A stretch of DNA of 64,000 nt from Patescibacteria group bacterium (GTDB lineage: Bacteria > Patescibacteriota > Microgenomatia > UBA1406 > GWC2-37-13), in contig BPJD01000003.1 in the NCBI GenBank assembly GCA_026004435.1, positions 1 through 64,000 of the forward strand, written 5' to 3'. This document shows positions 1-7,684 of this stretch, one piece after another. Position 1 is the first letter of the stretch; the number at the start of each line of letters is the position of its first letter. The position numbers were made by a program, and so were the translations under genes. The notes under the pieces are model-generated. The model saw nothing but the letters and a program-made list of their open reading frames with translations. It made no database searches and had not been told where the DNA came from.

Positions 1-1
1 A

Positions 2-535
2 AACATAGTATTAACATTTAGAATAAAATTCCAGGGTATTACCAATCCTGTTGTTACAACATTACCTGTAAATGTAACTGTAAAAAAAGCTTTCGAAACA
101 GGAGTTTCCAAGACAGTAACATTTACTTATAATCAACAGGAAAATGTGTGGATTGGGCAGTCCAGCTTTAATCTAGTGCCTTCAGATGGCTACTTTATTT
201 ATATTAAAGGACCAAAGCATTTAAGAAAGAAAATCTGCGATGAGACACCAACTGAATCAGCAGGAGCTGAAGGAACCTATGTTTGCTCTGGATCAGGGTT
301 GACTATAACTAATGACAAGGTTTATGACTTTAGTAGAATAACTTTGTTGGCTGGAGATTTAGATCCGCAAAATGGAGTAGTCAACTCATACGACTGGTCA
401 TTGGTAAGAAATAGTATAGGAACAACAGATCAAACTACAATTCAACTTGCAGATATAAATTATGATGGTAAAGTTAATGTTCAGGATTATACTTTGATTA
501 TGTACTCTTTATCAATTAAATTAGATGAGTTTTAG
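2..535 (+). CDS. Dockerin-bearing surface protein, C-terminal part (cut by left edge)
   Basis: The reading frame is open from base 2, so the start lies outside the window; the GTG at 146 is only an internal codon. About 178 residues are visible. The last 60 carry two dockerin-like calcium-binding loops: GDLDPQNGVVNSYD and, about 25 residues on, ADINYDGKVNVQD. Each has the D-x-D/N-x-x/D-G-x-V-N-x-x-D spacing and is followed by a hydrophobic helix (SLVRNSIG, TLIMYSL). The upstream part is beta-rich and not recognisable to me. Dockerins normally bind cohesins, and the next two genes on the same strand encode cohesin-like domains, with gaps of only 15 and 5 nt, so the three probably form one surface complex and one operon. 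The dockerin call is firm; the identity of the rest is unknown. Confidence 0.8.
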   Translation, partial: NIVLTFRIKFQGITNPVVTTLPVNVTVKKAFETGVSKTVTFTYNQQENVWIGQSSFNLVPSDGYFIYIKGPKHLRKKICDETPTESAGAEGTYVCSGSGLTITNDKVYDFSRITLLAGDLDPQNGVVNSYDWSLVRNSIGTTDQTTIQLADINYDGKVNVQDYTLIMYSLSIKLDEF

Positions 536-550
536 TTATAATAAATTTAT

Positions 551-1213
551 ATGGAAGAGTTTAACTCTCAGGAAACACAATCGCAGAACTCAGTTTTAAG
601 CAGAGTTCTTTTAAACACTCATCTACTTTTAGTGACAATTATTGTTACTCTATTGATCATAGGTTCTTATATTTATATAAGATGGACAAAGAATCAAGAT
701 CAAAAATATACTGAATCTGACGCTGTTTTTTTGGATGCAGGTTCTAGCTCCATAGAAACAAGATTCAGTCAGGAGGCTGAAAACTATGAGATGCTAGGTA
801 GTATTTATGTTTACACTAAAACTCCCTCAGTTAATATAAATGATACAGTTGAGGCAATGGTTGTATTAAACTCTCATAATATAGATATTACTGGGTTTGA
901 TGTTGTTGTAACTTATGATCCTAAAGTTCTTAAGTTTCTAGACATTGGCAGTTTTTTTACAAAAAGGATTGATTTAGTTTACCAAGATAATAATGGTGTT
1001 ATAACTATTTCTGCTGTTAAGAAGTTATCAGATAAAGATCAATTAATCTTTAATGATGACGATGTTTTAGTATTAAGGTTTCAGGCTCTTGAGCCTGCTG
1101 AAACAACTGTAAGTGTAGCAAAGTCTTCTGAGTTTGGTTTGACTCAGTTTGTAGATAGCCAGAATAAGGTTTTCTCCCCGAATGTTTCTGGTTTTAGTCT
1201 GAAAGTTGAATAG
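551..1213 (+). CDS. Membrane-anchored cohesin-like protein
   Basis: The protein has 220 residues. An N-terminal cytoplasmic stretch rich in Q/S/N precedes one membrane segment at about residues 23-43, so the rest should face outwards. From about residue 75 to the end there is a cohesin-like beta-sandwich signature: DTVEAMVVLNSHNIDITG, then FDVVVTYDPKVLKFLDIG, then a C-terminal strand pattern with VLVLRFQAL. It resembles the cohesin domain of the next gene (ELYITFDPSLVSIESI). The ATG at 551 has no clear Shine-Dalgarno and sits 15 nt after the dockerin gene. I infer a receptor or scaffold for the neighbouring dockerin protein; binding itself cannot be seen in sequence. Confidence 0.7.
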   Translation: MEEFNSQETQSQNSVLSRVLLNTHLLLVTIIVTLLIIGSYIYIRWTKNQDQKYTESDAVFLDAGSSSIETRFSQEAENYEMLGSIYVYTKTPSVNINDTVEAMVVLNSHNIDITGFDVVVTYDPKVLKFLDIGSFFTKRIDLVYQDNNGVITISAVKKLSDKDQLIFNDDDVLVLRFQALEPAETTVSVAKSSEFGLTQFVDSQNKVFSPNVSGFSLKVE

Positions 1214-1218
1214 GTTTA

Positions 1219-1971
1219 ATGAAAAAATTACTAATTATTCTTATTTATACAGCAATATTTTTTTTTATTTATCGAGAAGCAGTTAATGCTGCATATTTTT
1301 CACTTGAACCTTCAAGTTCAACCGTAAATAAAAATAATACAGTGACTTTGCAGTTAAATCTTAATACAGAAAGTGAAAATGTCAGAGGCGCTGAACTTTA
1401 TATTACTTTTGATCCTAGTCTTGTTTCAATTGAGTCTATAACTGCTGGGAGTTACTTTGATACAGTTGAGCATATAATTGATTCAAATGAAGCCTATATT
1501 ACTGCATTTATGGAGAATGTAGATTATGTGACCGGTACAGGAACAATAGCCAGCATAACTTTTAAAGGTGTATCAGCTGGTACTGCAACAATTAACTTTG
1601 ACTGTAATAGATCTGGAATTTATAGGGATGATGTTAATTCTACAAATATATTAGTGTGTTCTTCCAATCAAACTGCACAACTTCAGATTCAGGAATCTTC
1701 AGGCTCATCTGGAAGCAGCGGATCTAGTGGTTCTTCAGGAGGCTCCTCGTCTGGTGGTTCTTCAGGGAGCTCGTCTGGTAGTTCTTCGGAAAGTTCAAAT
1801 CAAAGTTCATCTTCAGATTCATCCTCATCTTCTTCAACAGACAATTCATCCAGTAAAGAATTAACTGAACTGCCAAAATCAGGTATTTTTGACAACACCT
1901 TAGGTTATATTTATTCAGCTATTGTTGTAACTGGATTAGGAGTTGTTCTGCGATTAGTTTTATTTAAATAA
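1219..1971 (+). CDS. Cohesin-domain surface protein with Ser/Gly stalk and LPKSG-type C-terminal anchor
   Basis: The protein has 250 residues. A signal peptide is likely at 1-24 (hydrophobic core, cleavage after VNA). A cohesin-like domain spans about 26-155: PSSSTVNKNNTVTLQLNL, ELYITFDPSLVSIESI, GTIASITFKGVSAGTATINFD. A low-complexity Ser/Gly stalk runs from about 159 to 212. The C-terminus has LPKSG at 218-222, a hydrophobic segment at about 229-248 and a final Lys. That order (LPxSG, membrane span, basic end) is the layout of a sortase sorting signal, though the pentapeptide is non-canonical and no sortase lies in the window. The gene starts 5 nt after the previous one and ends 3 nt before the convergent uvrA stop. 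Confidence 0.75.
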   Translation: MKKLLIILIYTAIFFFIYREAVNAAYFSLEPSSSTVNKNNTVTLQLNLNTESENVRGAELYITFDPSLVSIESITAGSYFDTVEHIIDSNEAYITAFMENVDYVTGTGTIASITFKGVSAGTATINFDCNRSGIYRDDVNSTNILVCSSNQTAQLQIQESSGSSGSSGSSGSSGGSSSGGSSGSSSGSSSESSNQSSSSDSSSSSSTDNSSSKELTELPKSGIFDNTLGYIYSAIVVTGLGVVLRLVLFK

Positions 1972-1974
1972 TAG

Positions 1975-4836
1975 TTAGAACAAATATTTTGCTGTAGGTG
2001 AGTTCTTAACTGATCTAAGTCCTCTTAACTCTCCTTGATAGATTAAGTGACCCCCATTTTCTCCACCTTCTGGTCCAAGCTCTATGATGTACTGAGCATT
2101 TTTTATTACATCAGGGTTGTGTTCAATCAAGATTACAGTATTTCCCTCTTTAACCAATTTATAAAGTGAATCTAGAAGTTTTTGGATATCTGCAAAGTGT
2201 AGACCTGTTGTTGGTTCGTCTAAAATATAAACTGTATGTTGATTGTTTTTCTTAGATAACTCAGCTGCAATTTTGAGTCTTTGAGATTCCCCACCTGAAA
2301 ATGTTGGTGCAGACTGGCCTAATCTAATATAAGATAAGCCTACATCTTCCAATGTTTTTAGCTGTTCATAGATTTTCTTATGCGATTTGAAAAACTCAAG
2401 AGCTGTTTCTACGGTCATATTTAAAACTTCGTAGATATTTAAGCCTTTATAGGTTACAGTTAGGGTTTCTGAGTTGTATCTCATACCTTTGCAGACAGGG
2501 CACTTAACATAAACATCAGCCAAAAACTGCATCTCAATCTTAATCTCGCCTGCTCCCTCGCATCTTTCGCAGCGGCCTCCTTTAAGATTAAAAGAAAATC
2601 TACTCTTTGAAAAACCTTTCAGTTTAGCAGTCTGAGTATTGGCAAAAAGATCTCTTATTTCATTGAAAAAACCGATATAAGTAGCTGTGTTTGATCTTGG
2701 AGTTCTGCCAATAGATGATTGATCTACCAAATAAACTTTTTTTACTTGTTCGTAACCTTCTAAGATAGAAAATTCACCGATCTGATTAGAAAAATAACCA
2801 TCAATATAGTATCTTAAGGCAGGATAAAGCGTATCGGTTATTAGGCTTGATTTTCCTGAACCTGAGACTCCTGTAACTACTATAAAGTTGCCCAAGGGTA
2901 GATCAATATCAATATTTTTAAGATTATTGTGTTTTACGCCTTTAAGTCTGAGGTAGCCTTTTTTTAGGCTTAATTTTTCTTTAGGAATAGTTATGCTTTT
3001 GTTTTTAAATAAGTACTGAGTAGTTGTGGTTTTAGCTTTTTTGTATTCATCAAGATATCCGCTAAAGACAACCTTCCCGCCATGCTCGCCTGATCCTGGC
3101 CCCATCTCTACTATATAATCTGCCTTGAGCATAGTTTCTCTGTCATGTTCTACAACTATTAGAGTATTGCCGAGGTCTCTTAGGTATTTTAATGACTTAA
3201 TCAAGGCTGAGACATCTGATGGATGCAGTCCAATTGAGGGTTCATCTAAAACATACAATACTCCTGTTAAGCCTGTGCCCAGCTGTGAGGCTAACCTGAT
3301 TCTTTGTGATTCTCCACCAGATAAGGTATTAGCTCTTCGATCTAATGTCAAGTAGTTTAAGCCAACATCATTTAAAAACTGCAGTCTGCTTTCAATTTCT
3401 TTGATTATAAGTTTTGAGATCTCTGACTCAAACTGGTCTAAAGTTTTTATTAAAGTTCTTTTAAAGTAAGTTAACAGCTCTTTGATTGTCATTTGGGTTA
3501 TCTCAGCTATGTTTTTATTATTTATTTTAATGCTTAGAGCTGTTTTATTAAGTCTTTTGCCTTGGCACTCACTGCAGATGTCCTCATAAAAATACCTTGA
3601 AAGATAATGGCTCTCAATATCTCCTTCACCTTCAAAAAATTTTTTTTCTAAATCTGGAATTATGCCATTGAATTTTTCATTTATAAAGGTTGTCTTGCCA
3701 AATCTGTTTTTGCCAAATACAGTGTATACTTTTTTTGTTCCGTACAATAATTTTTCAAGTTTAGACTCGGGAATGCTTTTTATAGGTATATCAAGATCAA
3801 TCCCTTCTTCTTTAGCAACTGTTTTAATTAGTCTAGCATACCAAGTATCTTGTTCATAAAGGTTTGGCATTACCAGCAGGCCTCCTTCATTGATAGAAAG
3901 CTTGGGATTTATTATTGTTTCCGCATTAATCTTGTAGATTGTGCCTATACCTTTACATAATTTACAAGCACCAAGCGGTGAGTTAAACGAAAAAATTCTA
4001 GGTTCTATTTCAGGTACAGACCAACCGCAGATTTGACAGGTAAATTTTTCAGAAAAACTATAAGTTTCATTATTAAGCATTACTTCTACTCTGCCATCAG
4101 ATAACTCAAGCGCTGTTTCCAAATCTGAGTTTAGTCGGGATTTTAAGTTAGCAAAAGCAACTTCATTGTTCAGATCATTTTTTAAAACTGGGACAAAGTC
4201 TATAACTGCCTTGATTGAATGTCGTAAATTCTTGTTAAGTTGAGGCAGATTATCTACAGTAATTTCAAATGAGTTGTTATCTATAATTAAGTTGTTAAAC
4301 CCTTTTGTTAACAAGTTTTCAAACAGGTTTTTAAACTCGCCTTTTTTTTGATTTATAATTGGAGATAAAATTTTAATTTTGATGCTTTGTTCATTGTTTT
4401 CTTTAATTTTGTTCAGAATAATATCCAAAATCTCCTGAGTACTTAACTTTGATACGAGTTTATTGCAATTTGGACAGTAAACATCTCCAATTTTAGCATA
4501 CAAAAGCCTGAGATAATCATAGATTTCAGTTACAGTGCCAACTGTTGATCTGGGGTTGTGTCCTGATTTCTTTTGATCAATTGAGATTGCAGGAGATAAA
4601 CCTTCAATAAAATCTACATCAGGTTTGCTTGAGATGCCTAAAAACTGTCTGGCATAAGCAGATAATGACTGAATATACCTTCTTTGACCCTCAGCATAAA
4701 TAGTATCAAAAGCCAAAGATGATTTGCCTGATCCAGAAACACCAGTAATTACAGTAAGCGTGTTTTTAGGGATCTCAAGATCAACATTTTTTAAATTGTG
4801 TTCTCTGGCGCCTGTTATTTTTATTTTATCAATCAT
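1975..4836 (-). CDS. uvrA: Excinuclease ABC subunit A
   Basis: UvrA is the damage-scanning ATPase of nucleotide excision repair and forms a complex with UvrB. The protein has 953 residues, a normal length, with two ABC ATPase modules. The first Walker A is GVSGSGKSS near residue 33; the first signature is LSGGESQRIRLASQLG, followed by LYVLDEPSIGLHP. The second module has GVSGSGKSSLITDTLYP, SGGESQRLKIAAELSK and VYILDEPTTGLH. Zinc-binding Cys pairs are present (CPNC near the N-terminus, CQIC with CKLC, CERC with CPVC). I chose the ATG at 4836, giving MIDKIKITGAREHNL, over a TTG four codons upstream. A TATAAT lies about 28 nt upstream of the ATG on this strand (4865-4870), so it may have its own promoter. 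uvrB lies on the same strand at 19467-21539, across the accessory island. Confidence 0.97.
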   Translation of the reverse strand: MIDKIKITGAREHNLKNVDLEIPKNTLTVITGVSGSGKSSLAFDTIYAEGQRRYIQSLSAYARQFLGISSKPDVDFIEGLSPAISIDQKKSGHNPRSTVGTVTEIYDYLRLLYAKIGDVYCPNCNKLVSKLSTQEILDIILNKIKENNEQSIKIKILSPIINQKKGEFKNLFENLLTKGFNNLIIDNNSFEITVDNLPQLNKNLRHSIKAVIDFVPVLKNDLNNEVAFANLKSRLNSDLETALELSDGRVEVMLNNETYSFSEKFTCQICGWSVPEIEPRIFSFNSPLGACKLCKGIGTIYKINAETIINPKLSINEGGLLVMPNLYEQDTWYARLIKTVAKEEGIDLDIPIKSIPESKLEKLLYGTKKVYTVFGKNRFGKTTFINEKFNGIIPDLEKKFFEGEGDIESHYLSRYFYEDICSECQGKRLNKTALSIKINNKNIAEITQMTIKELLTYFKRTLIKTLDQFESEISKLIIKEIESRLQFLNDVGLNYLTLDRRANTLSGGESQRIRLASQLGTGLTGVLYVLDEPSIGLHPSDVSALIKSLKYLRDLGNTLIVVEHDRETMLKADYIVEMGPGSGEHGGKVVFSGYLDEYKKAKTTTTQYLFKNKSITIPKEKLSLKKGYLRLKGVKHNNLKNIDIDLPLGNFIVVTGVSGSGKSSLITDTLYPALRYYIDGYFSNQIGEFSILEGYEQVKKVYLVDQSSIGRTPRSNTATYIGFFNEIRDLFANTQTAKLKGFSKSRFSFNLKGGRCERCEGAGEIKIEMQFLADVYVKCPVCKGMRYNSETLTVTYKGLNIYEVLNMTVETALEFFKSHKKIYEQLKTLEDVGLSYIRLGQSAPTFSGGESQRLKIAAELSKKNNQHTVYILDEPTTGLHFADIQKLLDSLYKLVKEGNTVILIEHNPDVIKNAQYIIELGPEGGENGGHLIYQGELRGLRSVKNSPTAKYLF

Positions 4837-4915
4837 TTTAAGATACAAAAATAGTGAACTTCAAATTATATAAAAATTCTTTTAATTTTTCTATTCATAT
4901 GGTAAAGTAACATTT

Positions 4916-5195
4916 ATGGAATCTTCAATCCTAGCTACGGAAATTCCCAAACAAATCTGGGTAAAACTCTATCATCCTAGAGAAAAGGTTGTAATTGTCC
5001 CATTAGCGGACAGTCTGTAAGATTTACTATTGAACTGACTTCTCCAACAGGCTCCAAAATCAGATCAATTATCAAACAAGAGCTAATGGTGTTTTCAAAG
5101 GAGATGTTTGCAAGTATTGTAGAGCTTTTGCTCTGTATTCTACATTATTGAAAAATAACAACTTAATATGGTTTAATATATTAATAAAATATTAA
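4916..5195 (+). pseudogene. Possible decayed small zinc-ribbon gene (two frameshifts)
   Basis: The frame from ATG 4916 stops at TAA 5018-5020 after 34 codons. The overlapping frame from about 4987 reads CNCPISGQSVRFT and runs on, and the frame from about 5082 reads ANGVFKGDVCKYCRAF up to a TAA at 5193. Joined across two shifts they give a small protein with a CxC pair and a CxxC pair, the look of a zinc ribbon. Nothing else explains this part of the uvrA-island gap. The Cys pairs are visible; the joining and the pseudogene status are inference, and I do not recognise the family. A second Cys-pair remnant lies at 7083-7299. Confidence 0.33.
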
Positions 5196-5200
5196 GCTGA

Positions 5201-5225
5201 AAATTAAGATTTTTTATCTTAATTT
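5201..5225. terminator. AT-rich hairpin, possible weak terminator
   Basis: A perfect 10-bp inverted repeat, AAATTAAGAT and ATCTTAATTT, encloses a T5 loop. It lies about 100 nt downstream of the stop of the minus-strand gene at 5325. Neither side carries a good U-tract, so the terminator role is tentative. In DNA this AT-rich such a stem can also arise by chance. Confidence 0.35.
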
Positions 5226-5281
5226 ACTAAGAGAAGTGTTATATTATAAGTTATGACCTAAATTGTTATGCATATTACTTT

Positions 5282-5307
5282 AATAATTTGAATTCTATCA
5301 AATTATT
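5282..5307. terminator. AT-rich hairpin directly after the gene at 5325
   Basis: A perfect 9-bp inverted repeat, AATAATTTG and CAAATTATT, with an 8-nt loop, lies 17 nt downstream of the 5325 stop. On the minus strand a T7 run precedes the stem rather than following it; on the plus strand the stem is followed by A7. This does not match a standard intrinsic terminator on either strand, but it is the nearest structured element after the two-gene unit. Confidence 0.3.
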
Positions 5308-5324
5308 AAAAAAACATTTATTTT

Positions 5325-5897
5325 TTATTTAAACTCTTCTAAAAGAGATTGACGATCGTAATACACACCCAAAAGAGTGCTTAATATTTCGGCCTTGTCT
5401 ATATTTCTCGGATCTCTTGTCAATTCTTGTAACAAACCCGCATAGTTTGCAAAAGTATCAGGTATAGAATTGGAACGATAAGGATAATATTCTGCCAGCA
5501 TAAATTCCGTCGGAGTTCTAGAGGCAGATAAAAATATAGCTATTAACCTTTTTAACCATAAATCAGCTTCTGGTGGTAGTTCATTATTTGATATTATTTC
5601 TGCTATGATTTTTAAAGCAATTTCTAGATTTGATATTAAGGATTCTGTGTCATACATATAAATTTCAAATCCTGCCGGCAATGTTCCTTCATAGGATATA
5701 TCATTTCTATTATAACCATATAGTTTTTGTTTTATGTTAGAAGGATTTTCTTTAAGTATAATTGCCATTGATACTACATTTAACATTTTTATTATAGAAA
5801 TATAGTGTGATTTAACAGCTTGCTCAATTAGGCAATTAATAACAAAATCAAAAGTTTCTGATCTTCTGTTTTTTAATTGTCTAATTTTATTAGACAA
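5325..5897 (-). CDS. Hypothetical protein of the accessory island
   Basis: I do not recognise this 190-residue protein. It looks soluble and mostly helical, with no signal peptide or clear membrane span. Noticeable segments are a basic N-terminus (MSNKIRQLKNRRSE), a long helical stretch around ESLISNLEIALKIIAEI, and an aromatic C-terminal part with EYYPYRSNSIPDTFANYAGL. Its start overlaps the end of the gene at 5890-6264 by 8 nt, so the two are translationally coupled and probably act together. Located between the defence operon and uvrA, it could be a defence or toxin-antitoxin type pair, but no motif supports a specific role. Confidence 0.65.
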   Translation of the reverse strand: MSNKIRQLKNRRSETFDFVINCLIEQAVKSHYISIIKMLNVVSMAIILKENPSNIKQKLYGYNRNDISYEGTLPAGFEIYMYDTESLISNLEIALKIIAEIISNNELPPEADLWLKRLIAIFLSASRTPTEFMLAEYYPYRSNSIPDTFANYAGLLQELTRDPRNIDKAEILSTLLGVYYDRQSLLEEFK

Positions 5898-6264
5898 TTT
5901 TTTTTGGTCTGTCCTGATTTGTTGGATATGGTTGTCCTGTAAGTTGAGTAATTTCGGCTGTCAAATAATTAGGATCTGAAAATTTTTCTAAATCACCAGG
6001 TGTTATGGATCGATTATCTAAAGTGTGTTCTAACAATTCCAAAACACAGCGTAAAGGTGGCTCTAACGATGTTAATTCAACTCCTGTTGAGATTAAAGCA
6101 ACTGCTTCTGAAATTGATTGAGCTATCCAAAAACCCAAGATCCTTTTTTTAATATTGTTTTCTTCTTTATCTTTTTTATCTTTTTTATCTTTTTTATCTT
6201 TATCCTGATCTATAGAACTATTATTTAACAATTTGTTGATGTGTTCAGAAAATATTTTTTTCAT
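5890..6264 (-). CDS. Hypothetical protein with Lys/Asp-repeat linker
   Basis: This 124-residue protein is not recognised. Residues about 20-36 are a highly charged run of KKD units encoded by an exact 9-bp tandem repeat (6171-6197). The following segment FWIAQSISEAVALISTG is moderately hydrophobic and probably a helix. The C-terminal third is Pro/Thr-rich. It is the first gene of a two-gene unit with the 5325 protein (8-nt overlap). A promoter with TTGCAA, 16-nt spacer and TATAAT lies just upstream. Length and coupling suggest a real gene; the function is unknown. Confidence 0.65.
   Translation of the reverse strand: MKKIFSEHINKLLNNSSIDQDKDKKDKKDKKDKEENNIKKRILGFWIAQSISEAVALISTGVELTSLEPPLRCVLELLEHTLDNRSITPGDLEKFSDPNYLTAEITQLTGQPYPTNQDRPKKIV
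6171..6197. repeat. 9-bp in-frame tandem repeat (3 exact copies)
   Basis: The unit CTTTTTTAT occurs three times head to tail, flanked on both sides by a shortened CTTTAT copy. On the coding strand it specifies the KKD units of the 124-residue protein. Because the unit is a multiple of three, copy-number change would alter linker length without breaking the frame. Confidence 0.85.
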
Positions 6265-6281
6265 ACTTTCTATTTTAGAAA

Positions 6282-6309
6282 ATTATAGCAACAACTTATA
6301 GTTTTGCAA
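6282..6309 (-). promoter_or_regulatory. Candidate sigma70 promoter for the 5890-6264 / 5325-5897 unit
   Basis: On the minus strand TTGCAA (6304-6309) is followed by a 16-nt spacer and a perfect TATAAT (6282-6287), placed 17 nt upstream of the ATG at 6264. Confidence 0.45.
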
Positions 6310-7082
6310 TAATTTGTATGTTTGGTAATATAGGCAACAAACTCGTCAACATATTGTGATTTAATTTTGTTTTGTAAAAGTGTATTGCTATCTCTCTATT
6401 AATTCTTCTTGTTCTCTTCTATTTTAGATATAGTCTTTTAAATAAATTCAGGATAAATTAGCTTAATTGTTATGGTAGTTCAGTAGAGTCAAATAGACTA
6501 ATTAAAACTAAGATTTAAATAAATTAAAAATAAGAAACTCTAAATGTTTTTATCAATCAATTTTTTTTACTTTCCTATTTACTTATTGATTAAAATATTT
6601 ATTTTTATTTTTCTACTAGTTGTCATAACTACAGATTAAATTTGTTTTATCAATAAGTGCTATTTATTCATTAAAAAAAGCGAACTGTTTTAAAAGCTTT
6701 TTTAAACTTTATAAACAAGATAATTATTTGCTGTTGCTATGATGTTTTAAGGTTTGTTTTGTAAAAAAGTCCTCACAACATAACAGGTGAAATAGGTTTA
6801 TATTTAAAAAGTTTATAAAGTTGTAAAGTTAACGGATTAGCGAGTTGTTGAACACACCAGGCGTGTTTAATATTCTGCTTTATAAAAGCATAAAATTACT
6901 TTTTCTTTAATTTGAATATATTAGACTCTAAAATCACTAATTCTTTACGCTATCTTTATTTATCTAAACAATGTAGTTATTTAATTAATGTTCTTTGTGT
7001 GCAAATATTAACTTAAAAACAAATTAAAAAAGGATACTTGTAACTTTAAAAATTTATGTTTATCTTTACTTAAATGCCTTTT
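6310..7082. other. AT-rich gap with no supportable gene
   Basis: About 770 bases have no convincing reading frame on either strand. A 12-nt inverted repeat (6705-6716 and 6811-6822, AACTTTATAAAC and its complement) and a short hairpin around AACACACCAGGCGTGTT near 6851 are visible, but both could be chance. I see no tRNA, terminal inverted repeats or target-site duplication. It may be decayed island DNA. Confidence 0.5.
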
Positions 7083-7299
7083 TTATCCTTGTTCAGGATT
7101 ACTTTTAGGTCTTAAATCTTCTCTTCCAGGATTACGAATCTCTCCTTCAGCACCTATACAATATCTACAATAATTACAATGAATTACAATGCACTTCCAA
7201 AACTTCAAATACACCATGGTTATCTTGAAATCCTACTTATACTAACTTTCTCTGCTCACAATTTGGGCATAATTGGTTTAGTTGTTTAATTTTTTGCAT
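7083..7299 (-). pseudogene. Decayed small double-CxxC (zinc ribbon) gene
   Basis: From ATG 7299 the minus strand reads MQKIKQLNQLCPNCEQRKLV, then a TAA (7237-7239), then continues in the same frame as VGFQDNHGVFEVLEVHCN before hitting a stop. An exact 10-bp tandem duplication (unit AATTACAATG on the plus strand, around 7158-7178) lies exactly there. Removing one copy restores HCNYCRYCIGAEGEIRNPGRE and a frame to the TAA at 7083. The intact ancestor would therefore have about 70 residues with CPNC and CNYC pairs. Lesions: one in-frame stop and one duplication frameshift. The family is not recognised; it may be related to the remnant at 4916-5195. Confidence 0.5.
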
Positions 7300-7407
7300 C
7301 TTTATAATAAGTATAAAAGATATAAACAGCTTTTGTCAAATGTATATAGAGCAAATGGTTTGACTTTGATGTGGATTTGCATATTAACTTGCCAAAATAT
7401 AGATATT

Positions 7408-7665
7408 TTACAAAATCAACTCCTCTAAAAACCAAAATGGCTCGCCTAAGTTTTCTATGAGATCAGAAATAATTTTTTTTGCCTCTGTTTTTAAAGTTTT
7501 GTCTTTAATTGCTTTTTCAAAAATCATTTTAATCTTTTCTCTATAATCTCTATACTCGACCAACCAACTTCTTTGCCTTTTTTCTTCTTCATCATACCTA
7601 ACAATAAAAAAGTTTCTGATAATATGTAAAGTTTTTCTTAAATCAACTTTTGAAAAATCTAACAA
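7408..7665 (-). CDS. Small charged helical protein, probably the detached C-terminal tail of the GajB-like helicase
   Basis: The listed frame gives 85 residues from a TTG, with no ATG available. The frame is open further upstream (AWENEHSLVDK precedes it) and runs back into the 3' end of the GajB-like gene. Deleting one A from the A8 run at 7708-7715 would join the two into one protein of about 756 residues. The sequence is charged and helical (RNFFIVRYDEEEKRQRS, KAIKDKTLKTEAKKII) with no known motif. Either it is translated separately after gajB, or it belongs to GajB by slippage, or a recent indel (or sequencing error) split the gene. I favour one of the last two because of the missing start codon. 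Confidence 0.5.
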   Translation of the reverse strand: MLDFSKVDLRKTLHIIRNFFIVRYDEEEKRQRSWLVEYRDYREKIKMIFEKAIKDKTLKTEAKKIISDLIENLGEPFWFLEELIL

Positions 7666-7684
7666 TTTATCAACTAAAGAATGC

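Noticed and set aside
6705-6822. 12-nt inverted repeat (AACTTTATAAAC and complement) as an IS end or att site
   Set aside because: It is AT-rich and short, with no transposase between, no flanking direct repeat and no second copy at the island edges that I can find.
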